From Erysipelotrichia bacterium (GTDB taxonomy: Bacteria; Bacillota_I; Bacilli_A; Erysipelotrichales; Erysipelotrichaceae): a stretch of DNA of 64,000 nt. Numbering within the stretch: the first letter of the stretch is position 1; each line of letters opens with the position of its first letter. Both the position numbers and the translations under genes were made by a program. The notes under the pieces were generated by a model, which saw only the letters and a program-made list of their open reading frames with translations, did no database searches and was not told the origin of the DNA. Location of the stretch: contig JAGXSD010000030.1 in the NCBI GenBank assembly GCA_018333955.1, forward strand, positions 85,760 to 149,759. Direction: 5' to 3'. Shown piece by piece: positions 36,129 through 46,354 of the stretch.

Positions 36129-38756
36129 ATGAAAATAATCATTGCGCCAACATCGACACACGATGCTATCATGAAACAGCTTCTTCAAAATGAACAATCT
36201 GTTTTTAATGTTTCAGTATTAACGCTTCATGCTTTTAAGGAGCGTTTTTTAAATCTTGCATCTAATAATTTAGACATGAAGATTCAAGCAATCCCTATCA
36301 TATCAAAAACTAGAGAAACATGCACGGTGCTTTCATCTTCTCTATCCTATTTTGATCATCAATTAAGTTGTTTATCACTTGCCCTAGATTGTCATCATCT
36401 TGAAATTCCATTTGAATCACTTCCAGAGGATAGTGATAAAGAAAAAGATATCAAGAAAGTGTGTCTTGCGCTTCAACCATTATTTAGTTCTTATGATTCC
36501 ATTAAAACAGCGGTATCAAAGTTATCACATGATTTAGAGATTTGGATTCATCCACATCCTGTTTCAGCAATTGACCGTGTTATAGTTCAAACCTTACTTG
36601 AAAGCCATGCGAAAGAATACCCAATCAAAGAAGTAAATGGCGATAGGTATATTCGTCATGCTTTAAATCCAGCTTTAGAAGCTCATGGGATTGCTCAGCA
36701 TATTGTAAAGAATCCAACACTTAAAACAAGTATTTTGTGTGCTAATCCTTCAGATGTTTCATTATTAACTCATGCATTGAATCTATATCATGTTTCCTAT
36801 AAATCAACAATCTCAGCTTCTTTTTCAAATATAGTCTCTGCGTTGATCAGTGCCCTTGAGTATGCATTGAATCCATGTTTAACATCATTCATCTCTTTAT
36901 GTAAACATCAATTAATTCCCCATCACTATATTCCATCATTACTCAAATACATCGATACCTTTAGACTTCCTTATGAAACACTAGCCCACACTTTCAATCA
37001 TGTATCTTCATTTACAATTAAGAGTGATTTATTTGACCATGATATCCATAACTTCATTCAATTGGAAAAAGAAGCTGAAGAGGCCAGACAAGTCATTATT
37101 CCAATTCTATTTAGTTGGTCTAAGTCTTTCTGGGTTGAGGATGTGTATGCATATTTGATTCAAAGAGATGATTTAACTCATGATCAAAGAAAATCACTTC
37201 TTCACATTAAATCCTTGTGTGAAAATGTTTTAGGATCTACTCTTGATTCGAAAACACAAATTGAACTACTCATTCATCAACTCAAATCTGTGTCTATTCA
37301 ATTCAATCAAGCAACATCTCATGTAATGATTCATGATCTTTCCCAAGTGTTTGTTGGGGAAAATGACCAACTTATCATTATGGGAGGTAGCTCAAAGCAT
37401 TATCCACCTACTCAAAAAATGAGTGGACTTATTGATGAAGCTTATCTTGCGAAGCTTCCTCTTTATCCTTCACTGAGTGAGCGTAATCTTGCGTTAGTGG
37501 CTTTTGAGAGTCATGTATTCACTCAATCCCCTCTAACCATTCTTTCTTATCCAAGTGCATCCATGGAAGGTAAGCCCATGGAAGTCGCGATTGATCTTAA
37601 AGATCATATGAGTCATAGTCCTATATCTCCTTGGAAAGTAGCACGTCATGCGATTAAACCCGCTCAAAAGTCTCATGCATTATCACCTCTAACCTCAGCT
37701 TCATTATTCTTCAAAGAAGACACCATTAAAGGTTCAGTATCTTCTATTGAACAATTCTTCAATTGTTCCTACCAGTATTTCTTTAATAAAGGACTTAGAT
37801 TGTCCAAAACATTGGATGGTGGACTCAATTTGGCTCATATGGGAACTATGATGCACTTTGTCATGGAAAAATGGGTCGAATTAAAGATGCCTAAACTGAA
37901 TGAAGATTTCATCATGACATCACTACAAGATTACCAATTTGACACCACTCATTTATTTCCATACCATGCGCAAGAGCTTGAGACTATTTTCAAACTACTC
38001 ACTAAGCAGTTGTTGCTTGCCATGGAAAGATTTAAGCATTTAGAAGAATTTACTCACTTTAAACCTTTTAAGAGTGAACTAGAACTTAATGAAGAACTTG
38101 CGTTATTAGATACAACCCTAAAGTTCACAGGGTTCATTGATCGCATTGATCATCATGCGGATGCATTCAGAATTATTGACTATAAATCTTCCGCAAAATC
38201 AATTAAGAAGGAAAAATTTCTTGCGGGGCGACAAATCCAATTATTCACTTATCAGCATCTTTATGCCAAGAAATCAAAACTAAAACCAACTGGTGTTCAT
38301 TACTATAATCTAAAGAATTCACCAATTGATGCGAAAGCAAAGTACGTATTAAACTTTCAAGCGACCAATCCTAGACTCATGATTGAAAAGCTATCCCACA
38401 AAGAACTGTTCTTAAGCAAAGCAAAACTGAATGCCATTTATGTTAACACACAATCATCAAATCATTATTTCAATGATTTAAAGCGCTATAATTTTAATAT
38501 AGATGGAAGTCTTAATAAAAAGACCCATTATCTAGAAGAAGGCATTCAAGAAGCACTTGAAGTGATTTTCACTACATTTATTAAGAATCTAAAAGAAGGG
38601 AAGATAGAAAAGAATCCAGCTGAAGCCTCAGTATGTCAGTACTGTGATTATCAATCCATTTGTCACTTTTCTAAAGCATTTCCAAAACGACCGCTTTTAT
38701 ATGAAGGGGATGTCACCCCACCAAAGAAAGAAGCCCTTAAGGAGGAGAAAGAATGA
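36129..38756 (+). CDS. addB: AddB/RexB-type nuclease subunit with Fe-S cysteines
   Basis: 875 aa, shorter than Bacillus AddB (about 1160). The N-terminus MKIIIAPTSTHDAIM lacks the Walker A motif of AddB, as in RexB-like subunits. The C-terminal RecB-type nuclease is intact: GFIDRIDHH, FRIIDYKSS and QIQLFTYQ. Four cysteines expected for the 4Fe-4S staple are present: C546 (FFNCSYQYFF) and C836, C839, C845 (CQYCDYQSIC). With AddA it resects double-strand breaks for RecA. A TATAAT box (36103-36108) serves as promoter. The stop overlaps addA by 4 bp. Confidence 0.88.
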   Translation: MKIIIAPTSTHDAIMKQLLQNEQSVFNVSVLTLHAFKERFLNLASNNLDMKIQAIPIISKTRETCTVLSSSLSYFDHQLSCLSLALDCHHLEIPFESLPEDSDKEKDIKKVCLALQPLFSSYDSIKTAVSKLSHDLEIWIHPHPVSAIDRVIVQTLLESHAKEYPIKEVNGDRYIRHALNPALEAHGIAQHIVKNPTLKTSILCANPSDVSLLTHALNLYHVSYKSTISASFSNIVSALISALEYALNPCLTSFISLCKHQLIPHHYIPSLLKYIDTFRLPYETLAHTFNHVSSFTIKSDLFDHDIHNFIQLEKEAEEARQVIIPILFSWSKSFWVEDVYAYLIQRDDLTHDQRKSLLHIKSLCENVLGSTLDSKTQIELLIHQLKSVSIQFNQATSHVMIHDLSQVFVGENDQLIIMGGSSKHYPPTQKMSGLIDEAYLAKLPLYPSLSERNLALVAFESHVFTQSPLTILSYPSASMEGKPMEVAIDLKDHMSHSPISPWKVARHAIKPAQKSHALSPLTSASLFFKEDTIKGSVSSIEQFFNCSYQYFFNKGLRLSKTLDGGLNLAHMGTMMHFVMEKWVELKMPKLNEDFIMTSLQDYQFDTTHLFPYHAQELETIFKLLTKQLLLAMERFKHLEEFTHFKPFKSELELNEELALLDTTLKFTGFIDRIDHHADAFRIIDYKSSAKSIKKEKFLAGRQIQLFTYQHLYAKKSKLKPTGVHYYNLKNSPIDAKAKYVLNFQATNPRLMIEKLSHKELFLSKAKLNAIYVNTQSSNHYFNDLKRYNFNIDGSLNKKTHYLEEGIQEALEVIFTTFIKNLKEGKIEKNPAEASVCQYCDYQSICHFSKAFPKRPLLYEGDVTPPKKEALKEEKE

Positions 38757-41700
38757 GTATCGAAACATTAACCCATGAAATCTCAACTCTAAAAGACACC
38801 AATATCCTTGTGTCTGCTTCAGCTGGGGCTGGTAAGACGACACTTCTTATTAAACGATTAATGACTAGAATCATGAATGATCGAATTAGTGTCAATCAGA
38901 TTTGTGCTTTGACATTCTCTGAAGCAGCTGCACATGAAATGAAAGATCGTTTAAAAACAGAACTATTGAAGGTCTATAAATCTTGTCTTGATGAATCACT
39001 TGCTAGTTTTATTAAAGAGCAGCTCTCATTAGTGGATACAGCCATGATATCAACGATCCATAGTTTTGCACTTTCTCTCATTAAGGATTTTTCATATGTG
39101 TTGAACCTTGACCCTGAAATGAGCCGAAATGTATTGGATGATGGCACCAAGCAACTTCTATTTGATGAATGCAGTGATAGTGTGATTCAAAATGCTATCA
39201 AGAATCACCCTGAAGATTTTCAATCTTTGCAATCTTTAGTCTCAACTTCAGCCTTTGACTTCACAGATATCAAGAAAGTCATTCAAGAGATTTACCAAGT
39301 TCGACGCTTACAACTTAATCCTGAAGATTTTGACTTAAAAACTTTAATGCTTCACCAAGACCCTTTATCAATCATCCTACCTATTCTAAGCGAGGAGTTC
39401 TCACATAAACTCATTAAAGCGTTAGTTGGTTGTGAAGAAGTGATTCGACTTGGATCAATGAGTGGGACAAAGATGAATCCCGTATTTGATCTTCAAGAGA
39501 CATTAAACAAATTCCTTACTCAAGTGAATGAAGGTGAATTATTGGAGGTCGTTAGAGCGATTCATGGTGAAGTTTGGTTTCAAGGGATTCCAAAGATTAA
39601 AGATCATCCGTCCTATAGTAAAGCAAAGTCTGAACTTCAAGAATGTCTAAAATCATTGTCCACATCTTTTGATGATATTGAAGCTCATCTGAATGATGTA
39701 TCTTCTTTAGTGCCACATGTGAGACTTGTTATTGAACTTGTTAAAGAACTAACTGCTTTAATGCAATCAAAGAAAGAGAAGTTAAAAGTCATTGAGTTTG
39801 ATGATATGGAGCGCTTAGCCTATAACATTCTAACTCATCCCGATTTTGATGTTCCTGCATTCTATAGATCTCGCTTTAGTGACATCCTAGTCGATGAATT
39901 TCAAGATACTAATGATGTTCAAAATGAAATTATTACTTTGATTTCCAATGGGAAAAACGTCTTTAGAGTTGGAGATGTTAAACAATCCATATACCGTTTT
40001 AGAGGCGCAAAACCTCAACTGATGAGATCAATGATTAAGAATCAAACCCCAAAAGTATATGTTTTACCTCACAACTTCAGATCAAGTGAGCCTATTGTAA
40101 TGTTTAATAATCTTCTCTTTAACATCCTTATGAATGTGGATGGCTTTAGCGATGAATATCGCGAAGATGATCGTGTCACTGTTGGAAAAGATTCACAAAA
40201 ACTCATCACATCTCCTGTTACTTATTTAAAAGTTAATAAATCTGCGGAAGAAGATGAATTAATTGACTTTGAGGATGAAGAGATTGAAGATGAGGAACGT
40301 GATGATGAAGAACAAGATCACGAACAAGAAGAGTATTTTAAAACAAAAACATACGATAAATCTGCGGATTATGTCAAAGCACGTGTTATAACTAAAGACA
40401 TCATTCAAAGACATCAAGAATTTAATGTTCCATTCAAAGAGTTTTGCGTACTTGTGAAATCACACGCGCAGAAAGATATTCTAAAGAAGCTCTTTGATGA
40501 AAAAGGTATTCCTCATTTCATTAACTCCCCTCAAGGTTTCTTAAAACATCCAGCCATTACTCAATGTCTGATGCTTGCGAGTTATTGCTTGTTCCCTAAT
40601 GATTATTATCTAAGCGGGGTTCTACTCAGTCAATTTACTGACTTGTCGAGCAACGATGTAGCTCAGTTAAAACTCACAAAAAACCTCAATCAAGCTTTGT
40701 TAGAGCAGTATCCAGATGTTCATGCTTCATTAAATGAACTAAGAAATAAAGTGTTATCCTTGTCTCTTTCTCAAGCTATGCATGAATGTTGTAAAGTCAA
40801 TGACTTCTACCAACAATGTGATTCACAAGGTAAACTCAATATTGATGCTTTAATTCAAAAGGCCGTCGATTTTGAAAACAGTCATCAAGGAGGTTTAGTT
40901 GCATTCATACAAAGTCTAGAGCATCTTAAAGATGCAAAGATTGCGGAAGCGATGGATGTCGCACTTAGTGATGATGTGGTTAAAGTGATGACTATCCATG
41001 CATCTAAGGGATTACAATTTCCATTAGTCTATGTTTTCAATGATGAATCAACCACCGTTCATGCCTCAAGAGATCAAGTGATCGTCGATTCAAACTATGG
41101 ATTTACGCTTCGAATCAAGCAAGAATATGGCATCATTGTTAAGAATATTGTACGAGATGCTTTACTATATCTTGAAAAGAAAGCCGCTTATGAAGAAGCA
41201 TTACGATTATGGTATGTGGCATTCACTCGTGCTGAAAAAGAAATGATCTGTGTAGGTATGAATCGAGAAACTGTCTCTCTTTCTTCTCATCTTCATGCTT
41301 CAACTGTTTTAAAATCAAAAGGTATCAATGGATTACTCTCTGGATTGCAGGCTTTCTTTCCACAACAGTTGTGTACTATTCAAGAAATTGATGATCCAGA
41401 TCGAAGTAAAATTGTGTCAATTGAAAAAGTAATCCAAGAGGATGTTATCGCATTACCCCCTTCAAAGAAAGAAGAACTTCATCCCATCATCCTTCTTCCT
41501 TTAGATAAGTCAAATCGATTAAAACCTAATGAAGTGGGATCCTTAGTTCACAAAATCCTTTCACTTGCTATCGTGTCTTCAAATCCAATTCAGATTGTAC
41601 ACTCACTAAGTCAAGACTTAAGTGAAGGACAAAAAGAAGGTATGTTATCTTTCTTTACTCATCCAATCACCTCTTCATGGCAAAAAGCTGAAAAGTTTAG

Positions 41701-41953
41701 TGAGTATCCTATCATCACTCAGGATGAGGATGGATATCATCAATACTATTTAGACTTGCTTATTAAAAATGAAGAAGAATGGATAATTGTGGATTTCAAG
41801 ACTGATGTTGTAACTAGTCTTGAAGAACTTAAGTCACGCTATATGAATCAAATGTCTTCATATCATCACGCATTAAAGGATTATGCCCCAAGGTTAAAAA
41901 CAATGATTTATAGTATTGTCCTAAAGGATGCGATTGAGGTTATTAGTCTTTAA
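38753..41953 (+). CDS. addA: AddA helicase-nuclease
   Basis: 1066 aa. UvrD-type helicase: Walker A SASAGAGKTTLL, CALTFSEAAAHEM, the DE box LVDEFQDTN, VFRVGDVKQSIYRFRGA, VMTIHASKGLQFP and YVAFTRAEKE. The C-terminal nuclease has GSLVHKIL, and the catalytic IIVDFKTD with QMSSYHHAL. Between helicase motifs (about residues 496-530) is a strikingly acidic stretch, mostly D and E, not usual for AddA. AAGGAGGAGAAAGA precedes the ATG. It forms the AddAB complex with the upstream gene. Confidence 0.95.
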   Translation: MSIETLTHEISTLKDTNILVSASAGAGKTTLLIKRLMTRIMNDRISVNQICALTFSEAAAHEMKDRLKTELLKVYKSCLDESLASFIKEQLSLVDTAMISTIHSFALSLIKDFSYVLNLDPEMSRNVLDDGTKQLLFDECSDSVIQNAIKNHPEDFQSLQSLVSTSAFDFTDIKKVIQEIYQVRRLQLNPEDFDLKTLMLHQDPLSIILPILSEEFSHKLIKALVGCEEVIRLGSMSGTKMNPVFDLQETLNKFLTQVNEGELLEVVRAIHGEVWFQGIPKIKDHPSYSKAKSELQECLKSLSTSFDDIEAHLNDVSSLVPHVRLVIELVKELTALMQSKKEKLKVIEFDDMERLAYNILTHPDFDVPAFYRSRFSDILVDEFQDTNDVQNEIITLISNGKNVFRVGDVKQSIYRFRGAKPQLMRSMIKNQTPKVYVLPHNFRSSEPIVMFNNLLFNILMNVDGFSDEYREDDRVTVGKDSQKLITSPVTYLKVNKSAEEDELIDFEDEEIEDEERDDEEQDHEQEEYFKTKTYDKSADYVKARVITKDIIQRHQEFNVPFKEFCVLVKSHAQKDILKKLFDEKGIPHFINSPQGFLKHPAITQCLMLASYCLFPNDYYLSGVLLSQFTDLSSNDVAQLKLTKNLNQALLEQYPDVHASLNELRNKVLSLSLSQAMHECCKVNDFYQQCDSQGKLNIDALIQKAVDFENSHQGGLVAFIQSLEHLKDAKIAEAMDVALSDDVVKVMTIHASKGLQFPLVYVFNDESTTVHASRDQVIVDSNYGFTLRIKQEYGIIVKNIVRDALLYLEKKAAYEEALRLWYVAFTRAEKEMICVGMNRETVSLSSHLHASTVLKSKGINGLLSGLQAFFPQQLCTIQEIDDPDRSKIVSIEKVIQEDVIALPPSKKEELHPIILLPLDKSNRLKPNEVGSLVHKILSLAIVSSNPIQIVHSLSQDLSEGQKEGMLSFFTHPITSSWQKAEKFSEYPIITQDEDGYHQYYLDLLIKNEEEWIIVDFKTDVVTSLEELKSRYMNQMSSYHHALKDYAPRLKTMIYSIVLKDAIEVISL

Positions 41954-41961
41954 AACAAGTT

Positions 41962-41998
41962 AAAAGCACATCAGTCTATAGTGTCTGATGTGCTTTTT
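41962..41998. terminator. Bidirectional terminator after addA
   Basis: AAAGCACATCAG, 10-nt loop, CTGATGTGCTTTTT: a 12-bp stem between convergent genes, with T tails in both directions. Confidence 0.88.
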
Positions 41999-42005
41999 AA
42001 GTCTT

Positions 42006-42845
42006 TTATTCGATCTCCATCTTTTTCTCTACAAAGTAGAGAACCCCAATACTCATTAATATTATGATTGCTAAATGAAATGCAATGGTGGCCAAAACTA
42101 CAGGAACATCAATCGAATAACTAAAATTTGATAATGCAGTCACTGCAGAATTGATAGGATCAAATGGATTGATCATCATTCCATCAGGACCAACATTCGT
42201 TATAATAGCTGGTTTAGTAATGAGAAGTGAACTGATCGCATCAATGACTAAAGAAAGACCAAAATATAACACGACTCCAATCCCTGTTCTGCCCTTCTTA
42301 ATCCATGATGTGTTCACAAAAGTAATCACAAAGAGAAGGAAAATCACTGAATAGAAGATAGAGACTAAGGATTGAGGTAAGAATACAACTCCAAGCTCTA
42401 CCATCTTCATTAAGAATCCTGTCTCGACAAGAATCACATTTAGAATATTTAATACTTCATTGTATGCTCCTGTTTGAGATAAGTATATCAAGGCTGCAAT
42501 AATAGCTCCTACCCATACCACCACAAAGCTGGCAACGTTCCAAATCACACCCACAATCACTTTAGAAACTAAATTGAGCTTAGTAGATACTGGAAGTGTC
42601 CAAGTAAGATATCCTTCATGGGAATATAGCCGTTTTTGAAATAAGCGGATAATCGCAAGTAAGGTTATCACGATAATCGCAATAAGTACCCCCACAACCG
42701 CAAACACAGAAAGCACTTGAAGCCATTCTGGACCATTCTGGACTAGAAATGGAGCGACAATACTCAACAGTAAATATCCTAGATAGATTCCAAAGAATTC
42801 GTGTTTTGTGGCAATAAGATCATGTTTTATGAGTTTGATTAACAT
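42006..42845 (-). CDS. ABC-2 type transporter permease (module 1)
   Basis: 279 aa with about six membrane spans. MLIKLIKHDLIATKHEF and the inner motif LYSHEGYLTWTLPVS are typical of bacterial ABC-2 permeases paired with YtrA-type regulators. It overlaps the ATPase gene by 7 bp. These modules usually export envelope-active peptides or respond to envelope stress. The actual substrate is unknown. Confidence 0.82.
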   Translation of the reverse strand: MLIKLIKHDLIATKHEFFGIYLGYLLLSIVAPFLVQNGPEWLQVLSVFAVVGVLIAIIVITLLAIIRLFQKRLYSHEGYLTWTLPVSTKLNLVSKVIVGVIWNVASFVVVWVGAIIAALIYLSQTGAYNEVLNILNVILVETGFLMKMVELGVVFLPQSLVSIFYSVIFLLFVITFVNTSWIKKGRTGIGVVLYFGLSLVIDAISSLLITKPAIITNVGPDGMMINPFDPINSAVTALSNFSYSIDVPVVLATIAFHLAIIILMSIGVLYFVEKKMEIE

Positions 42846-43531
42846 TTGAACACCTCTCTAAATAATTCATCCACAGACTTACCATGAGTACTACGTATTG
42901 TATCCACATCATCATGAAGCATCACTTCACCTTCCTTAAGGAAGATGACTGAATCAAAGATGGTTTCAATATCTGAGATTAAGTGTGTAGAGATAAGTAA
43001 GATTGAGTTTGGATTATAATTTTCTAAAATTGTAGTAAGAATAAGTTCACGAGCCGCAGGGTCTACTCCTCCAATGGGTTCATCAAGGATATAAATCATT
43101 GCATGACGTGACATCACTAATGCAAGTTGGAATTTTTCTTTCATCCCTTTAGACATCGTCTTAATCGGTTGTTTTGGATTGAGTTTGAGTTTTTCAAGTA
43201 AACTTCTCATTCTTTCTTCATCAAAATCCGCATACATGTCTTTGAATAATTTAATCGCATGTTCCCCATTCATCCATCCTGCTAAGTAAGTTTGATCAGG
43301 AAGATATGAAATTAAAGCTTTAGAATGTGCTCCAATTTCATGTTGGTCAATGCTGACTTGACCTTGATAGTCATTAAGCAATCCATTTAAAATCTTAATA
43401 AGCGTTGTTTTCCCTGATCCATTCGGTCCACATAATCCAATAATGTGACCTGGTTGTAGTGACAAGTTCACATTATGAAGTGCCCTTGTCTTGCCATAGT
43501 TTTTACTTAAACCTTGAATTTCAATCATCAC
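42839..43531 (-). CDS. ABC transporter ATPase (module 1)
   Basis: 230 aa. Walker A GPNGSGKTTLIK, Q-loop region SYLPDQTYLAGW, signature TMSKGMKEKFQLA, Walker B MIYILDEPIGGVDP and switch histidine STHLISD are all present. The signature is SKGM rather than LSGGQ, as is common in this drug-export subgroup. It partners the permease at 42006 and overlaps the regulator gene by 4 bp. Confidence 0.92.
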   Translation of the reverse strand: MMIEIQGLSKNYGKTRALHNVNLSLQPGHIIGLCGPNGSGKTTLIKILNGLLNDYQGQVSIDQHEIGAHSKALISYLPDQTYLAGWMNGEHAIKLFKDMYADFDEERMRSLLEKLKLNPKQPIKTMSKGMKEKFQLALVMSRHAMIYILDEPIGGVDPAARELILTTILENYNPNSILLISTHLISDIETIFDSVIFLKEGEVMLHDDVDTIRSTHGKSVDELFREVFKC

Positions 43532-43899
43532 TCAGTCCCCTCTTTCCGATACATTTGATGTATGAGTTCACAAACATGATTCTCTGCTAATCCAATATCC
43601 TTACATTGCGTCACTAGTTGACTGACCCATTCATGAAGTAGTTTCTCTTTTAAATCAAGAATCATAGCTTCATCTGCACTGACAAATCGTCCACTGGTAC
43701 GATCACTGCGAAGATATCCATCCTTTTCACATTCACTCAAAGCTCTTTGGACTGTATTAGGATTCACATGATAATCTAAAGCAAGTTCTCGTACACTCGC
43801 AATCTGATCATTGGTTTTAAGTTTACCCGCTACAATATCTTTTTTGATACGGTCCATGATTTGAACGTAAATTGGTTTTTCTCCGATAAATTGATCCAT
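43528..43899 (-). CDS. GntR-family regulator, YtrA type (module 1)
   Basis: 123 aa: a GntR winged helix (KPIYVQIMDRIKKDI, VRELALDYHVNPNTVQRAL) and only a short C-terminal helical dimerisation tail, the YtrA arrangement. AAGGAGAT precedes the ATG. It probably represses its own operon through the long palindrome at 43913. Confidence 0.92.
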   Translation of the reverse strand: MDQFIGEKPIYVQIMDRIKKDIVAGKLKTNDQIASVRELALDYHVNPNTVQRALSECEKDGYLRSDRTSGRFVSADEAMILDLKEKLLHEWVSQLVTQCKDIGLAENHVCELIHQMYRKEGTE

Positions 43900-43912
43900 A
43901 GATCTCCTTTCT

Positions 43913-43946
43913 GTATTACTGTATTAATTAACTAATACAATAATAC
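43913..43946 (-). promoter_or_regulatory. 34-bp palindromic operator of the module 1 GntR/ABC operon
   Basis: The two 17-nt halves are inverted repeats matching at 15 of 17 positions, built from GTATTA and TGTATTA blocks. It lies 14 bp upstream of the GntR ATG, where the promoter must be. TGTATTA blocks also make up the palindrome before the second GntR gene (57224-57244). Confidence 0.8.
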
Positions 43947-44002
43947 AACCGAATATATTCCTTGTCAACAAAAAACAATGGAATTTCTTCCATTGTTTTG
44001 AA

Positions 44003-44962
44003 TTAATCATTAAAGATGTGATATAGCTCTGAGACAGGCTTATGAGAATGAATAGCTTCAATGGTTTTCGCAAGCATGTATCCCACTGAGATTTGTTTAA
44101 TTTTTGGTTCTTTTCGTTTCTCAGGAGACAACTCAATGGAGTTTGTGATCACAAGTTCCTTGATTGGTGAATCATGAATTCGTGCAACCGCATCTCTTGA
44201 AAGGACTCCATGAGAGACCGCACAATACACTTCTTTTGCGCCTTTCTCATAAAGCATTTTAACACCACCTAGAATTGAACCACCAGTATCAATAATGTCA
44301 TCGACTAAAATACAGATTTTGCCATCAACATCCCCAATAAGATTCATCGCTTCCGCAACATTAGGTTTAGTACGACGTTTATCGATGATCGCAATGGTAC
44401 TTCCTGGAATAGAATCAGCCATACGACGAGCACGCGTTGCGCCACCATGGTCTGGTGATACCACCACCACTTCATCTTTAAAATGTTTTGATCTAAAGTA
44501 TTGTCCTAACATGGATACTGCGGATAAATCATCAATTGGGATATTAAAGAATCCTTGAATTTGTGGTGCATGTAAGTCAATGGTGACAACACGATTTGCA
44601 CCAGCCACTTGAAGTAAGTCAGCCATCAGTTTTGATGTGATGGGTTGACGTGCACGAGCTTTACGATCTTGGCGAGCATATCCATAATAAGGCATGACCA
44701 CGGTAATCTCTCCTGCACTCGCACGTTTCATGGCATCAAGCGCAATAAGAATTTCCATATATGTCTCAGAGACTGGATAGCATGTGGATTGCACAATGAA
44801 CACACGTTTACCACGAACAGATTCTTCTGGCTCGACAATAATCTCACCATCCGCAAAATGCTTCACTGCAATCTGTCCTCGTTTTAATCCTAAATACGCA
44901 CAAATCTCTTCAGCTAAATCCACAGAGGAAGTTAATGCGAATACTATGGTATCTTTCATCAT
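44003..44962 (-). CDS. prs: Ribose-phosphate pyrophosphokinase
   Basis: 319 aa, the normal length. Makes PRPP from ribose 5-phosphate and ATP. Motifs: FADGEIIVEPEESVRGK, YYGYARQDRKARARQPI, the catalytic flexible loop, VVSPDHGGATRAR, and the PRPP loop ILVDDIIDTGGS. It lies 9 bp after glmU, the usual Firmicutes neighbourhood. Confidence 0.97.
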   Translation of the reverse strand: MMKDTIVFALTSSVDLAEEICAYLGLKRGQIAVKHFADGEIIVEPEESVRGKRVFIVQSTCYPVSETYMEILIALDAMKRASAGEITVVMPYYGYARQDRKARARQPITSKLMADLLQVAGANRVVTIDLHAPQIQGFFNIPIDDLSAVSMLGQYFRSKHFKDEVVVVSPDHGGATRARRMADSIPGSTIAIIDKRRTKPNVAEAMNLIGDVDGKICILVDDIIDTGGSILGGVKMLYEKGAKEVYCAVSHGVLSRDAVARIHDSPIKELVITNSIELSPEKRKEPKIKQISVGYMLAKTIEAIHSHKPVSELYHIFND

Positions 44963-44971
44963 ACGCTCTCC

Positions 44972-46327
44972 TTATTTCTCTTTGTATGATTGACCTTTTG
45001 AAGGTTTATTAACTTGATATGCTCGCGCTATTCCCATGGCACGATCTTCAACATCCTGCGTAATGGTTGAACCAGCCGCCACTAATGCATTTTCACCAAT
45101 GATGACTGGTGCGACTAGATTCGCATTAGACCCAATAAAAGCTCCATCATGGATGGTTGTCACGTGTTTATGTTTACCATCATAATTCACGGTCACAACA
45201 CCACACCCTATATTAACATGTTTTCCAACCACTGCATCACCAAGATACGTTAAATGTGCAGATTTTGAGTAATCTCCAAAGATGGTTTTCTTCATTTCCA
45301 CATAGTTACCAATGCGACAATGATTTCCAATCACACAATGATTTCGAATATGAGCATGAGGACCAATGGTTGTCTGAGAACCGATTGTACTATCATAGAT
45401 ATGTGAACTATCCACTTGGGTATAAGCATCAATGGATGAATTCTCAATGAATGAAGGACCCTTAATTGTGACGTGGTCCGCAAGCTTCGCATTGTTGAGA
45501 GTTACTCCAGGATAAATGACACAGTCTGGTGATAATACTGACTTCGCATCAATCCAAGTTTGACTTGGATCAATGATGGTGACCCCTTCACTCATCCATG
45601 TTTCATTAATTCGTTTTTGAATGACTTGACTTGCTTGCGCAAGTTGAAGGCGATCATTAACCCCCATCACTTCACTCATATCATCAATGATCATGGCCTC
45701 CACGTGATATCCATACGATACAAAGATTTCAATCATATCGGTGAGATAGTATTCGTGTTGAGCATTTTGATTTTTAAGTTCTTTAATATGTTTAAAGAGT
45801 TTCTTCTGATTAAAACAAATGATGCCTGTATTTATTTCTTGAATTTTAAGTTGCTCCGAAGTCGCATCTTTGGCTTCCACAATCCCAACCACTTGCCCTT
45901 CAGGTGTACGTACAATACGACCATAGGCTCCTGCATCCTCAATCTTAGCACTCACAATACATGCATCACAGTTGGAAGCTAAGGTGAAGACTTTCTCAAA
46001 GGTTTCTCTTCTCACGCATGGAACATCCCCATAGGTTATAAGTACTAATCCCTCTTCATCCTTAAGTTCTAAAGAACACATTAAAGCATGTCCAGTCCCT
46101 AACTGTGGCTCTTGAACTGCGCTTTGAATACGATCTTTAAAGTAATCAAGAATCTCTTCCTTTTGATGACCTACGATAACTTCAATGCTTTGTGTATGGA
46201 CCGCTTCGAGTTCACGAATAACATGTTCCAACATTGGTTCATTTAAAATCGGTTGCATCACTTTTGAATGCACTGATTTCATACGTTTTCCTTGGCCTGC
46301 AGCCAAGATAATTGCTTTTCTATTCAT
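44972..46327 (-). CDS. glmU: Bifunctional GlmU: GlcN-1-P acetyltransferase / UDP-GlcNAc pyrophosphorylase
   Basis: 451 aa. The N-terminal uridyltransferase has LAAGQGKRMKS, GTGHALMCS, and VLITYGDVPC; the C-terminal left-handed beta-helix has hexapeptide repeats with HLTYLGDAVVG and GCGVVTVNYDGKHKH. It makes UDP-GlcNAc for peptidoglycan and teichoic acids, which supports a cell-wall-type envelope. GGGGAG precedes the ATG. Confidence 0.96.
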   Translation of the reverse strand: MNRKAIILAAGQGKRMKSVHSKVMQPILNEPMLEHVIRELEAVHTQSIEVIVGHQKEEILDYFKDRIQSAVQEPQLGTGHALMCSLELKDEEGLVLITYGDVPCVRRETFEKVFTLASNCDACIVSAKIEDAGAYGRIVRTPEGQVVGIVEAKDATSEQLKIQEINTGIICFNQKKLFKHIKELKNQNAQHEYYLTDMIEIFVSYGYHVEAMIIDDMSEVMGVNDRLQLAQASQVIQKRINETWMSEGVTIIDPSQTWIDAKSVLSPDCVIYPGVTLNNAKLADHVTIKGPSFIENSSIDAYTQVDSSHIYDSTIGSQTTIGPHAHIRNHCVIGNHCRIGNYVEMKKTIFGDYSKSAHLTYLGDAVVGKHVNIGCGVVTVNYDGKHKHVTTIHDGAFIGSNANLVAPVIIGENALVAAGSTITQDVEDRAMGIARAYQVNKPSKGQSYKEK

Positions 46328-46354
46328 GGTGTTCTCCCCAAATTTGTATATCCA

